Shown: positions 38,007-46,890 of the stretch, in pieces | Numbering within the stretch: position 1 is the stretch's first letter | Layout: each line of letters starts with the position of its first letter | Assembly (NCBI RefSeq): GCF_009712475.1 | Contig: NZ_VCJO01000007.1 | Coordinates: 218,792-282,791, forward strand | Direction of reading: 5' to 3' | DNA length: 64,000 nucleotides | From: Micromonospora sp. CP22 | Lineage (GTDB): Bacteria > Actinomycetota > Actinomycetes > Mycobacteriales > Micromonosporaceae | Program-made: the position numbers and the translations under genes | The notes under the pieces: generated by a model | Database searches by the model: none | Told to the model about the DNA's origin: nothing | Seen by the model: the letters and a program-made list of their open reading frames with translations, nothing else

Positions 38007-39188
38007 TCAGGGACGCCAGCCGGTGCGCGCGGCCCACTCCTCCGCCCGTAGGTGCTCCTCGTCGAACCACGGGTCCTTCGCCGTGGCGTACGTCCCCAGA
38101 TCCGGTGCGGACGCCGCCAACTCCCGCTTGAGCATCAGGTACGCGGCCCGCTGGTCGGGGTCGGCCCGGAGGTGGTCGCGCATCAGCAGGGCGTACCGCC
38201 AACCCGGCGAGCCGGTCACCCGCAGGTGCAGGAACACCGGGCGGGCCGGGTCCGCGTTGCCGTGCAGCCGCTTCTCCCACCGACCGTTGCCGGCCGGTCG
38301 GGGACTGTCCCACCAATGGCCCGGCAGCGCCGGAAACCCGGCGTCGGCCAACCGCTCGGCCAACACCGCGTCGACCTCGGCGAGAGACGGCACGCTGAGC
38401 TGGATGTCGATGACGTCCTTGGCGGGCAGACCGGGGATGGCGGTCGAACCGATGTGGTCGATCCGTAGGTCCGCCGGGGCGATGGCGTGCCGGATCCGGG
38501 CCGCCAGCCGCGCGTACTGCTGGGGCCAGGTCGGATCCGGCTCGACCAGGCGGACGCGGTCCGGACGCACCGCCCGCCGGTGTCGCACGTTGCTCTCGAA
38601 GGGCACCAGACGGTCGTGCCAGAGCGCGTCGACCGCCGCGTGGAGTTCGTCGAGGGTGCCGTCGTTGGTCAGCAGGACGTCCGCCACCGCCGCCCGGCGG
38701 GCGTCGTCGGCCTGGGCGGCGATCCGGCGGCGCGCCTCCTCCTGGCTCATCCCCCGGTCGCGGGCCAGTCGCGCCAACCGGGTCTCCACCGCCGTCTGCA
38801 CCACAACCACCAGGTGGTACGCGGGCGCCAGCCCCACCTCGGCCAGCAACGGAACGTCGTTGACCACCACGGCGTCCGGCGGGGCGGCACGGGCCAGTTC
38901 GGCGGTACGGGCCCGGACCCGACCGTGGATGATCGACTCCAGTCTGCGCCGGGCCGCTTCGTCGGAGAACACCAGCTCGCCGAGGGCGGCCCGGTCCAGG
39001 GCACCGTCGGCGTCCAGCACCCGGTCGGAGAAGGCGGCGACGACCTCGGCGAGCCCTTCGGTGCCGGGCGCGACCACCTCTCGGGCGAGCTGGTCGGCGT
39101 CGATCAGCACCGCGCCCTGCTCGACGAGCCGTCGCGCCACCGCGCTCTTGCCCGACCCGATTCCACCGGTCAAACCCACTCTCAGCAC
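38007..39188 (-). CDS. coaE: Dephospho-CoA kinase fused to a GrpB (UPF0157) domain
   Basis: A 393-residue two-domain protein. Residues 1-200 are CoaE: P-loop GLTGGIGSGKS near the start, then VLIDADQLAREVVAPGT and VVNDVPLLAEVGL. It catalyses the last step of CoA synthesis, ATP-dependent phosphorylation of dephospho-CoA. Residues ~215-393 are a GrpB domain (LVEPDPTWPQQYARLAARI, HIGSTAIPGLPAKDVIDIQL), a nucleotidyltransferase-like fold of unclear role. The fusion is seen in actinobacteria. I chose GTG 39188, which starts right at the P-loop strand; ATG 39209 would add seven residues. It lies downstream of rpsA past a hairpin. Confidence 0.93.
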   Translation of the reverse strand: MLRVGLTGGIGSGKSAVARRLVEQGAVLIDADQLAREVVAPGTEGLAEVVAAFSDRVLDADGALDRAALGELVFSDEAARRRLESIIHGRVRARTAELARAAPPDAVVVNDVPLLAEVGLAPAYHLVVVVQTAVETRLARLARDRGMSQEEARRRIAAQADDARRAAVADVLLTNDGTLDELHAAVDALWHDRLVPFESNVRHRRAVRPDRVRLVEPDPTWPQQYARLAARIRHAIAPADLRIDHIGSTAIPGLPAKDVIDIQLSVPSLAEVDAVLAERLADAGFPALPGHWWDSPRPAGNGRWEKRLHGNADPARPVFLHLRVTGSPGWRYALLMRDHLRADPDQRAAYLMLKRELAASAPDLGTYATAKDPWFDEEHLRAEEWAARTGWRP

Positions 39189-39267
39189 GGCACCAGTCAA
39201 CCCGATCATCACCACGGGTGCCAAACAGCGAGGGCGTGCCTCGGTGCGGCGGGCGGGCACCAACGCC

Positions 39268-39315
39268 GACGGGCCCCGCCGCGACCCGGTGGTGCGGGTC
39301 GGGGCAGGGCCCGTC
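39268..39315 (-). terminator. Nested hairpin after rpsA
   Basis: Outer arms GACGGGCCC (39268-39276) and GGGCCCGTC (39307-39315) enclose an inner pair CGACCC/GGGTCG. It lies 60 bases beyond the rpsA stop and ahead of coaE on the same strand, so it probably separates their transcription. Confidence 0.55.
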
Positions 39316-39374
39316 GTCAGTTGACAGATCCAGGTCGCGGCGTCAGAAGCGCCGCCTCTGGAGGTGTCGCAGGC

Positions 39375-40865
39375 TCACTTGCCGCCGGCGAGCTTCTCCC
39401 GCAGAGCGGCGAGCGCCTCGTCGGTGGCCAGCGTGCCGGCCGGCTCCTCGGCCTGGCGGCTCGGGGCCGCGCTGGTCGAGGTGGTGGTGCCGCCCGTGGG
39501 GGCCGGCTGCGGGTTGGCAGCGGCCTCGGCCTCGGCGGCCCGGGAGGTCTGCACCTGCTTCTGGTGCGCCTCCCAGCGCTGCCGCGCCTCGGCGTACTGC
39601 GTCTCCCACGCCTCGCGCTGCTTCTCGTACCCCTCGAGCCACTCGCCAGTCTCCGGGTCGAAGCCCTCCGGGTAGATGTAGTTGCCCTCGTTGTCGTAGG
39701 TCGCGGCCATGCCGTAGAGGGTGGGGTCGAAGTGCTCCTCGCCCTCGACGAAGCCCTCGTTGGCCTGCTTGAGCGACAGCGAGATCCGGCGGCGCTCCAG
39801 GTCGATGTCGATGACCTTGACCATGACCTCGGAGCCGACCTGGACGACCTGCTCGGGGATCTCCACGTGACGCTCGGCCAGCTCGGAGATGTGGACCAGA
39901 CCCTCGATGCCGTCGTCCACCCGGACGAAGGCACCGAACGGCACCAGCTTGGTGACCTTACCCGGCACGATCTGCTGGATGGCGTGGGTGCGGGCGAACT
40001 GACGCCACGGGTCTTCCTGGGTCGCCTTCAGCGACAGCGAGACCCGCTCGCGGTCCAGGTCGACGTCCAGGACCTCGACCTCGACCTCCTGGCCCACCTC
40101 GACGACCTCGGACGGGTGGTCGATGTGCTTCCAGGACAGCTCGGAGACGTGCACCAGGCCGTCCACGCCGCCCAGGTCGACGAAGGCGCCGAAGTTGACG
40201 ATCGAGGAGACGACGCCCTTGCGGACCTGCCCCTTCTGGAGCTTGTTGAGGAACTCGGTGCGCACCTCGGACTGCGTCTGCTCCAGCCAGGCCCGGCGGG
40301 ACAGCACCACGTTGTTGCGGTTCTTGTCCAGCTCGATGATCTTGGCTTCGAGCTCCCGGCCGACGTACGGCTGCAGGTCGCGCACCCGCCGCATCTCGAC
40401 CAGCGAGGCCGGCAGGAAGCCGCGCAGCCCGATATCGAGGATGAGGCCACCCTTGACCACCTCGATGACGGAACCGCGGACGACGCCGTCCTCGTCCTTG
40501 ATCTTCTCGATCGTGCCCCAGGCCCGCTCGTACTGCGCCCGCTTCTTGGAGAGGATCAGCCGCCCCTCCTTGTCCTCCTTCTGGAGGACAAGGGCCTCGA
40601 TGTGGTCGCCCACCGAGACGACCTCTGCCGGGTCCACGTCGTGCTTGATCGACAACTCCCGAGAGGGAATGACACCCTCGGTCTTGTAGCCGATGTCGAG
40701 CAGGACCTCGTCCCGATCGACCTTGACGACGGTGCCTTCGACAATGTCGCCGTCGTTGAAGTACTTGATGGTCTCGTCGATCGCGGCGAGGAAAGCCTCC
40801 TCAGAGCCGAGATCGTCGACGGTGACCTTGGTGGCGCTCGAGGGGGCCTCGATGCTGCTCGTCAT
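39375..40865 (-). CDS. rpsA: 30S ribosomal protein S1
   Basis: A 496-residue S1 with four S1 RNA-binding domains, the usual actinobacterial number. They begin near GDIVEGTVVKVDRDEVLLDIG, GSVIEVVKGGLILDIG, RKGVVSSIVNFGAFVDLGG and PGKVTKLVPFGAFVRVDDG. A C-terminal Ala/Pro/Thr-rich tail ends in LAALREKLAGGK. S1 recruits structured mRNAs to the ribosome. ATG 40865 (MTSSIEAPS) matches the family start. A 325-bp upstream region separates it from a divergent methyltransferase. Confidence 0.97.
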   Translation of the reverse strand: MTSSIEAPSSATKVTVDDLGSEEAFLAAIDETIKYFNDGDIVEGTVVKVDRDEVLLDIGYKTEGVIPSRELSIKHDVDPAEVVSVGDHIEALVLQKEDKEGRLILSKKRAQYERAWGTIEKIKDEDGVVRGSVIEVVKGGLILDIGLRGFLPASLVEMRRVRDLQPYVGRELEAKIIELDKNRNNVVLSRRAWLEQTQSEVRTEFLNKLQKGQVRKGVVSSIVNFGAFVDLGGVDGLVHVSELSWKHIDHPSEVVEVGQEVEVEVLDVDLDRERVSLSLKATQEDPWRQFARTHAIQQIVPGKVTKLVPFGAFVRVDDGIEGLVHISELAERHVEIPEQVVQVGSEVMVKVIDIDLERRRISLSLKQANEGFVEGEEHFDPTLYGMAATYDNEGNYIYPEGFDPETGEWLEGYEKQREAWETQYAEARQRWEAHQKQVQTSRAAEAEAAANPQPAPTGGTTTSTSAAPSRQAEEPAGTLATDEALAALREKLAGGK

Positions 40866-41190
40866 GTGGGCGGTTGCTCCGGTCGGATGGTGTGTCACAG
40901 CAGGCTGGTGTCGCGGTGACCTGTGCGCGCCAACGGATCCGTCGGCGGGCCCACCCGGATATCGCTGAACGAGATCTTGATGTGACTCCGCCGACCGCGC
41001 ACCTGCTCCCTGCCGAGGCACACGATCCGCGAGCGCATCGTCTACCCTACCTGCTGCATTACCACAGCGTGCAAGCCCTCCCGCCTACTCATCGACGCAC
41101 CAGCCGCGAAAGCGGAGATTTCGACCAGGAACGTCGTGGTCGGGCCGGGCCGCCGCCGACCACGGCGTCGCCAGGGCCTAGCGTGGCCTG
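40866..41190. other. Divergent regulatory region, rpsA 5' leader
   Basis: A 325-bp stretch without a convincing gene. On the minus strand TTGCAC (41074-41069) and TAGGGT (41049-41044) with a 19-base spacer are a tentative rpsA promoter, giving a 5' leader of about 170 bases. A long leader would fit S1 autoregulation known in other bacteria, but I assign no structure. Confidence 0.35.
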
Positions 41191-41997
41191 GTGGACGACG
41201 ACGACCGGGTGACCCGGCGCCAGGTCAGTGACGCCGAGGCACGCACCGCCAACCGACGCTGGTGGGACGCCGACGCCGACGCGTACCAGGCCGAACACGG
41301 CAGCTTCCTGGGCGACGTGGACTTCGTCTGGTGCCCGGAGGGCCTGCGCGAGGCCGACGCCCGACTACTGGGCGACGTGGCCGGGCGACGGGTGTTGGAG
41401 GTCGGCTGCGGCGCGGCCTCCTGCTCCCGCTGGCTGGCCACCGAGGGCGCCCGACCGGTCGCGCTGGACCTGTCCGCCGGCATGTTGCGGCACGCGGCAC
41501 AGGCCAGCGCCCGCAGCGGGGTACGCGTCCCGCTGGCCCAGGCCGACGCGCTCGCGTTGCCCTTCGCCGACGAGAGCTTCGACATCGCCTGCACGGCGTT
41601 CGGCGCGGTCCCGTTCGTCGAGGACTCGGCGGCACTGATGCGCCAGGTGCACCGGGTGCTGCGCCCCGGCGGCCGGTGGGTCTTCTCGGTCACCCACCCG
41701 ATGCGCTGGATCTTCCTGGACGACCCCGGCGAGGGCGGGCTGACCGCGGTGCACTCGTACTTCGACACCCGGCCGTACGTGGAGCAGGACGAACACGGCC
41801 GAGCCAGCTACGTCGAGCAGCACCGCACCATCGGCGACCGGGTACGCGAACTCGTCGCCGCCGGCTTCCGGCTGCTGGACCTGGTGGAACCCGAGTGGCC
41901 CGAGGGACACGAGGGGATCTGGGGGCAGTGGAGCCCGCTGCGCGGGCGACTCTTCCCCGGCACCGCCATCTTCGTCAGCGAGAAACCCGCCGCCTGA
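41191..41997 (+). CDS. Class I SAM-dependent methyltransferase
   Basis: A 268-residue methyltransferase with motif I VLEVGCGAASCSRWLA, motif II PVALDLSAGML, AQADALALPFADESFDI and post-motif VLRPGGRWVFSVTHPMRW. The pattern is the UbiE/COQ5-like Methyltransf_11 group. The substrate is unknown; the C-terminal part (LDLVEPEWPEGHEGIWGQWSP) is distinctive and conserved-looking. Start GTG 41191 has no strong ribosome site. It is monocistronic, ending at a small hairpin. Confidence 0.9.
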   Translation: MDDDDRVTRRQVSDAEARTANRRWWDADADAYQAEHGSFLGDVDFVWCPEGLREADARLLGDVAGRRVLEVGCGAASCSRWLATEGARPVALDLSAGMLRHAAQASARSGVRVPLAQADALALPFADESFDIACTAFGAVPFVEDSAALMRQVHRVLRPGGRWVFSVTHPMRWIFLDDPGEGGLTAVHSYFDTRPYVEQDEHGRASYVEQHRTIGDRVRELVAAGFRLLDLVEPEWPEGHEGIWGQWSPLRGRLFPGTAIFVSEKPAA

Positions 41998-42006
41998 ACC
42001 GGCCGA

Positions 42007-42029
42007 CTGTCCGGCACCGCCCCGGACAG
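42007..42029 (+). terminator. Hairpin after the methyltransferase
   Basis: CTGTCCGG and CCGGACAG separated by seven bases, nine bases after the methyltransferase stop. Confidence 0.55.
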
Positions 42030-42073
42030 CGAGTGCGCCGCCGCCGTCCGAGGGCGGCGTTACGCTCGTCGTC

Positions 42074-42157
42074 ATGAGCGAGCGTCAGCGAGCGAATCAT
42101 CGACTCGGTGCCGTGGCGCCTCATGACATCCCGCAGCGCAACGGAGGGCCGGCATGA
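42074..42157 (+). repeat. Repeat-like leader with a 27-codon ORF overlapping the Uma2 start
   Basis: The segment begins ATGAGCGAGCGTCAGCGAGC and runs through GAATCATCGACTCGGTGCC to a GGAGGGCC ribosome site. It encodes an open frame of 27 codons (MSERQRANHRLGAVAPHDIP, then seven more residues) whose TGA overlaps the ATG of the Uma2 gene as ATGA. From memory, GAGCGAGCG...AGCGAGCGAATCAT blocks recur in Micromonospora genomes, often just before genes. It may be a dispersed element supplying translation signals, or a real leader peptide. Confidence 0.5.
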
Positions 42158-42756
42158 GCGCCGAGCCCATCCCGACATCACCTGGCCCCTGGTGTCCGGA
42201 TCCGATGCGGCAGCAGCGTGCGGACTACACGCTGGAGGACCTGCTCGCTCTGCCGGACGACGCCCCCCGCGTCGAACTCGTCGACGGAGTCATCCACGTG
42301 ACACCCTCCCCCACCCTGGGCCATCAGGACATCTCCAGCCTGGTATGGCTGTGGTTGCGATCCCATGCGCCGGCGCACCTGCGCGCCGCCCAGGCGGTCG
42401 GCGTCGCGCTCAGCCACAACACCAGCCGGCAACCAGACGTGCTGCTCTGTCACGCCGGGCTGCCGTCGGACCGGTCCCGGCTGCGACCGGCCGACGTGGT
42501 GCTGGCCGTCGAGGTCGTCTCGCCCGGCACCCGCCGGGTCGACCGGTTCGCCAAACCAGGCGAGTACGCCGCCGTCGGCATTCCCTTCTACTGGCGCATC
42601 GAGCAGGATCCGGTGCACGTGTACGCGTACCGTCTCGGCGACCGGATCGGCCCGGGCGGCGAGCGACAGTACGAACTCCTCGCCGACAGCGCGGAGCTGA
42701 TCGAGCTGCTCGAACCTTTCGAGGTCAAACTCCCGATCGCCGAGATCACCCCCTGA
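42154..42756 (+). CDS. Uma2-family endonuclease (DUF820)
   Basis: A 200-residue PD-(D/E)xK-fold protein. Putative catalytic residues are E41 in RVELVDGVIHV, D95 in SRQPDVLLC, E120 in VLAVEVVSPGT and K134 in RFAKPGEYAAVG. The family is greatly expanded in actinobacteria and cyanobacteria; many are thought to be transposon-related or defence nucleases, but functions are unproven. ATG 42154 is preceded by GGAGG and overlaps the leader ORF stop. Confidence 0.9.
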   Translation: MSAEPIPTSPGPWCPDPMRQQRADYTLEDLLALPDDAPRVELVDGVIHVTPSPTLGHQDISSLVWLWLRSHAPAHLRAAQAVGVALSHNTSRQPDVLLCHAGLPSDRSRLRPADVVLAVEVVSPGTRRVDRFAKPGEYAAVGIPFYWRIEQDPVHVYAYRLGDRIGPGGERQYELLADSAELIELLEPFEVKLPIAEITP

Positions 42757-42792
42757 GTCGTTTCCAGCAGACGGCCCCGGGTAACCCGCGGC

Positions 42793-42876
42793 ATGGCCGA
42801 CCAGGACTTCCGCATCCGCACCGAGGGGCGGGATGTGGCCCACCGCCCGGAGGTGCCGCGCCGTGAGCCGTCGTGA
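42793..42876 (+). CDS. Possible 27-residue peptide ahead of DUF3140
   Basis: An open frame starting MADQDFRIRTEGRDVAHRP and ending a few residues later in PRREPS. It overlaps the first 14 bases of the DUF3140 gene, whose ribosome site GGAGG lies inside it. No ribosome site precedes its own ATG. Its charge pattern is protein-like, and it could be translationally coupled to DUF3140; equally it could be chance. Confidence 0.25.
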   Translation: MADQDFRIRTEGRDVAHRPEVPRREPS

Positions 42877-43291
42877 CGACCCGGACCAGACCTACCGCGA
42901 GTTCACCGAGGCGGTGAACATGAAGCCCGGCGAGTTGTCCAAGTGGCTGGACACCGACGAGTCCAAGCATGTCGGTTGGCGCAGGAAGGGCAGCGGCGGC
43001 GAGACGGTCGGCCACGAGTCCGGCCGTAAGATCGTCGACCTGCTGCGCCGCAAGCGCGGCCAGCTCACCGAGGCCGACTACCAGCACATGCGCAAGGTCG
43101 TCGGGTACGTCCGACGGCACATGGCGCAGCGGCCCAGCGGCGACGTACGCGACACCCGGTGGCGGTACTCGCTGATGAACTGGGGTCACGACCCGGTCAA
43201 GGCCCCGTTGCCGCCGCCCGGCGGCCCCTCCCGCAAAGCCCTCGACCGGCACGGCACCCCACCCAAGTCCCGCCGAGGCCCCGGCCGCTGA
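42863..43291 (+). CDS. DUF3140 domain protein
   Basis: A 142-residue protein matching the DUF3140 pattern: REFTEAVNMKPGELSKWLDT, GHESGRKIVDLLRRKRGQLT, DYQHMRKVVGYVRRHMAQRP and RWRYSLMNWGHDP, then a Pro/Lys/Arg-rich tail. The function is unknown; its many basic residues suggest nucleic-acid binding. GTG 42863 has GGAGG nine bases upstream. It is convergent with polA across a hairpin. Confidence 0.85.
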   Translation: MSRRDDPDQTYREFTEAVNMKPGELSKWLDTDESKHVGWRRKGSGGETVGHESGRKIVDLLRRKRGQLTEADYQHMRKVVGYVRRHMAQRPSGDVRDTRWRYSLMNWGHDPVKAPLPPPGGPSRKALDRHGTPPKSRRGPGR

Positions 43292-43305
43292 GCGCCGCGA
43301 CGAAA

Positions 43306-43350
43306 TCGGGCACGGTGCTGCGCCAACCCGCGAAGCGGCAACGTGCCCGA
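43306..43350. terminator. Hairpin between DUF3140 and polA
   Basis: TCGGGCACG (43306-43314) and CGTGCCCGA (43342-43350) enclose 27 bases, between two convergent stop codons. Possible bidirectional terminator; the loop is long. Confidence 0.4.
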
Positions 43351-43370
43351 CGCCGCGTGGCGGTGCGGGC

Positions 43371-46070
43371 TCAGTGGTCGGCGCTGTTCCAGTCGGGCCC
43401 CTCGCCCACCGACACCTCCAACGGCACCGACAGCGGATACGCCCCGCCCATCTCGCGCCGCACCAGCTCCTCCAACGCCGCCCGCTCGCCCGGCGCCACC
43501 TCGAAGACCAGTTCGTCGTGCACCTGCAACAGCATCCGCGAACGCAGCCCGGCGTCCCGCAACGCGGTGTCGACGTGCAGCATGGCGACCTTGATGATGT
43601 CGGCCGCGGAGCCCTGGATCGGCGCGTTGAGCGCCATCCGCTCGGCCATCTCCCGCCGCTGCCGGTTGTCACTGACCAGGTCGGGCAGGTAACGACGACG
43701 GCCGAGGATGGTGGAGGTGTAGCCGTCCTGCCGGGCCCGCGCGACCACCTCCTGCAGGTAGTCCCGCACGCCGCCGAACCCGGCGAAGTAGTTCTCCATC
43801 AGCCCGCGCGCCTCCTCGGCGCTGATCGAGAGCTGCTGGGACAGGCCGAAGGCGCTGAGCCCGTACGCCAGGCCGTAGTTCATGGCCTTGATCTTGCGGC
43901 GCTGGTCCGGGGTGACCTCGGTCAGCGGCACCCCGAAGACCGACGAGGCCGTCGCGGCGTGGAAGTCGGCACCGGAGTTGAACGCCTGGATCAGCGCGTC
44001 GTCGGCCGACAGGTGCGCCATGATCCGCATCTCGATCTGGCTGTAGTCGGCGGTGAGCAGGCACTCGTAGCCCTCCCCCACCACGAAGGCGCGCCGGATC
44101 CGCCGCCCCTCCTCGGTGCGGATGGGGATGTTCTGCAGGTTGGGCTCGGTCGACGACAGCCGACCGGTGGCGGCCACCGTCTGGTTGAAGGTGGTGTGGA
44201 TGCGCCCGTCGTCGGAGACCGACTTGAGCAGACCATCCACCGTGGACTTCAACTTGGCCACGTCGCGGTGGCGCAGCAGGTGTGCCAGGACCGGATGCGG
44301 ATTCTGCGCGTAGAGCCACTGCAACGCGTCGGCGTCGGTGGTGTAACCCGTCTTGATCCGCTTGGTCTTGGGCAGGTTCAGCTCGCCGAAGAGGATCTCC
44401 TGCAACTGCTTGGGCGAGCCGAGGTTGAACTCCCGCCCGACCGCCTCGTACGCGCCCTGGGCGGCGGCCTTCACCTCGGCGGCGAAGTGCGCCTCCAACT
44501 CCGACAGGTAGTCGGTGTCGGCGGCGATGCCGGTGCGCTCCAACTGCGCCAGCACCCGCATCAGCGGCAGCTCCACCCCGGCCATCAGCCGGGCCGACTG
44601 TTCCCCGTCGCGGGACAGCTCCGCGTCGATCGCGTCGGCCAGGTCGAGGGTGGCCCGAGCGTGCAGCATGAGGTTCTGTTCGGCCTCGCTGTCGCCGCCG
44701 AGCCCGTCGAGGGTCAGTTGGCCGGTCTCCGGGCCGTCGACCCGCAACTCCCGGTGCAGGTAGCGCAGCGCCAGGTCGGTCAGGTCGTAGGACCGCTGGT
44801 CGGGGCGGGCCAGGTAGGCGGCGATCTGCGTGTCGCGGGCGATGCCGGCCAGTTCCCAACCGTGCGCGGCGAAGGCGAGCACCGCCGGTTTGCTGTCGTG
44901 CAGCACCTTGGGCCGGGTCTCGTCCGCCAGCCAGGCCGCCAGCGCGGCCTCGTCGTCGGCGGCCAACCGGGCCGGGTCGAACCAGGCCGCAGCGCCGCCG
45001 CCGGTGGCCAGGGCCATGCCGGTGACGGTCGCGGTGTGCCGACGGTTCGGGCCGGTGTCGAGCTTGACCGCGACACCGACACCGGTGCCGACCGGCGCGT
45101 GCGTCGCCAGCCAGCCGGCCAGGGCACCGGGCGCGGTGAGCACCTCGCCGGCCAGGTCGAAGCCGGACTCCGCCTCCGGCTCGACCGCGTCCAGGTACTG
45201 GTAGAGCCGGTCGCGCAGGATGCGGAACTGGAGGGTGTCGAAGACCTGGTGCACCGCCTCCCGGTCCCACCCCTGCCAGCGGGCGTCCTCGGGACGCAGT
45301 GACAGCTCCAGGTCGGCGACCAGACGGTTGATCTCGTAGTTGCGGATCACGTCGGCGAGCCGTTCGCGCAGACTGTCACCCGCCTTGCCCTTGATCTCGT
45401 CGGCGCGGGCGATGACGCCCTCCACCCCGCCGTACGCGTTGATCCACTTCGCTGCGGTCTTCGGGCCGACACCGGGGATGCCGGGCAGGTTGTCGCTGGT
45501 CTCACCGACCAGGGCGGCCAGGTCGCGGTAGCGGCCGGGGGGCACGCCGTACTTCGCCTCGACCGCCGCCGGGTCCATCCGCGCCAGGTCGGAGACGCCC
45601 TTGCGCGGGTAGAGCACGGTGATCTGCTCGTCGACGAGCTGGAAGGCGTCCCGGTCGCCGGTGCAGATCAGCACCGGCATCCCCTGGTCACGGGCCTGGC
45701 AGGCCAGCGTGGCGATGACGTCGTCGGCCTCGTAGCCCACCTTCTCCACCACCGGGACGCGCAGCGCCGCCAGGACCTCCTTGACCAGGCTGACCTGGCC
45801 CTTGAAGTCGGCCGGGGTCTCGCTGCGGCCGGCCTTGTACTCGGCGTACTTCTCGGTGCGGAAGGAGCGGCGGGACACGTCGAAGGCGACCACGATGTGG
45901 GTCGGCTGCTCGTCGCGCAACACGTTGATCAACATTGAGGTGAAGCCGTAGACCGCGTTTGTCGGCTGCCCGGTCGTGGTGGAGAAATTCTCCACCGGCA
46001 GGGCGAAGAACGCCCGGTAGGCCAGGGAGTGTCCGTCGACGAGGAGCAGGCGCGGGGTCGTAGCTGTCAC
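43371..46070 (-). CDS. polA: DNA polymerase I
   Basis: An 899-residue Pol I from GTG 46070. The N-terminal 5'-3' exonuclease starts LLLVDGHSLAYRAFFALP and includes GYEADDVIATLA and GIPGVGPKTAAKWI. The middle 3'-5' exonuclease-like domain lacks the DxE motif (its position reads VAVKLDTGPNRR), as in other actinobacterial Pol I, so proofreading is probably absent. The polymerase has motif A TADYSQIEMRIMAHLS, motif B RRKIKAMNYGLAYGLS and motif C VHDELVFEV. It fills gaps in repair and replaces RNA primers, fitting with the uvr genes nearby. Confidence 0.98.
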   Translation of the reverse strand: MTATTPRLLLVDGHSLAYRAFFALPVENFSTTTGQPTNAVYGFTSMLINVLRDEQPTHIVVAFDVSRRSFRTEKYAEYKAGRSETPADFKGQVSLVKEVLAALRVPVVEKVGYEADDVIATLACQARDQGMPVLICTGDRDAFQLVDEQITVLYPRKGVSDLARMDPAAVEAKYGVPPGRYRDLAALVGETSDNLPGIPGVGPKTAAKWINAYGGVEGVIARADEIKGKAGDSLRERLADVIRNYEINRLVADLELSLRPEDARWQGWDREAVHQVFDTLQFRILRDRLYQYLDAVEPEAESGFDLAGEVLTAPGALAGWLATHAPVGTGVGVAVKLDTGPNRRHTATVTGMALATGGGAAAWFDPARLAADDEAALAAWLADETRPKVLHDSKPAVLAFAAHGWELAGIARDTQIAAYLARPDQRSYDLTDLALRYLHRELRVDGPETGQLTLDGLGGDSEAEQNLMLHARATLDLADAIDAELSRDGEQSARLMAGVELPLMRVLAQLERTGIAADTDYLSELEAHFAAEVKAAAQGAYEAVGREFNLGSPKQLQEILFGELNLPKTKRIKTGYTTDADALQWLYAQNPHPVLAHLLRHRDVAKLKSTVDGLLKSVSDDGRIHTTFNQTVAATGRLSSTEPNLQNIPIRTEEGRRIRRAFVVGEGYECLLTADYSQIEMRIMAHLSADDALIQAFNSGADFHAATASSVFGVPLTEVTPDQRRKIKAMNYGLAYGLSAFGLSQQLSISAEEARGLMENYFAGFGGVRDYLQEVVARARQDGYTSTILGRRRYLPDLVSDNRQRREMAERMALNAPIQGSAADIIKVAMLHVDTALRDAGLRSRMLLQVHDELVFEVAPGERAALEELVRREMGGAYPLSVPLEVSVGEGPDWNSADH

Positions 46071-46126
46071 GGCTGCGACTCTAGTCCGTACCGCCGACAA
46101 GCCCGGCGAGGCGGCACCGACAACGC

Positions 46127-46164
46127 CACCGGCCGCCCTTCCCCGCAGGGACGGACGGCCGGTG
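46127..46164 (-). terminator. Terminator of the liv operon
   Basis: CACCGGCCG (46127-46135) and CGGCCGGTG (46156-46164), 16 bases beyond the livF stop on the minus strand and ahead of polA. Confidence 0.55.
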
Positions 46165-46179
46165 ACGGTACGACGTGCC

Positions 46180-46890
46180 TCAGGCCACGCCCAGGTACGC
46201 CTCCTTGATCGACGGGTCGCGCAGGAGTTCCTGACCGGTACCCTCCTTGACGATCCGACCGGTCTCCAGCACGTAGGCGCGGTGCGCCCGGGAGAGCGCC
46301 TGCTGCGCGTTCTGCTCCACCAGCAGCACCGTGGTGCCCTGCTGGTTGATCTCCACGATGATGTCGAAGATCTGCTGGATGATCATGGGTGCGAGACCCA
46401 TCGACGGCTCGTCCAACAGCAGCAGCTTCGGCCGGCTCATCAGCGCCCGGCCGACGGCGAGCATCTGCTGCTCACCGCCGGAGAGGGTGCCTCCGGGCTG
46501 CTTACGCCGCTCACGCAGCCGGGGGAACATCTCCAGCACCCGCTCCAGGTCGGCGGCGATACCGGCGTGGTCACGCCGGGTGTACGCCCCCATGTCCAGG
46601 TTCTCCAGCACGGTCATGCCGGGGAAGATCTGGCGGCCCTCGGGCGACTGGCACAGGCCGCGTACGACCCGCAGATCGGCGCGGAGCTTGCTGATGTCCT
46701 CACCGGCGAAGGTGATCCGACCGCCGGAGAGCGCCCGGATGCCGGAGATCGCCCGCATGGTGGTGGTCTTGCCGGCACCGTTGGCGCCGATCAGAGCCAC
46801 CACCTCACCCTCGTTGACGGTGAGGCTGATGCCGTGCAACGCCTCGATCCGACCGTACGAGACGCTGACGTTGTCCAACTCAAGCAGCAT
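46180..46890 (-). CDS. livF: Branched-chain amino-acid ABC transporter ATPase LivF
   Basis: A 236-residue ABC ATPase. Walker A is GANGAGKTT, the signature is LSGGEQQMLAVGRALM, and Walker B is LLLLDEPSMGLAP. The LivF-type ending VEQNAQQALSRAHRAYVLETG is present. ATG 46890 has GGGGGAG upstream and overlaps the end of livG by 11 bases, so the longer upstream frame is ignored. It is the last gene of the livK-H-M-G-F operon and powers uptake together with LivG. Confidence 0.95.
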   Translation of the reverse strand: MLLELDNVSVSYGRIEALHGISLTVNEGEVVALIGANGAGKTTTMRAISGIRALSGGRITFAGEDISKLRADLRVVRGLCQSPEGRQIFPGMTVLENLDMGAYTRRDHAGIAADLERVLEMFPRLRERRKQPGGTLSGGEQQMLAVGRALMSRPKLLLLDEPSMGLAPMIIQQIFDIIVEINQQGTTVLLVEQNAQQALSRAHRAYVLETGRIVKEGTGQELLRDPSIKEAYLGVA

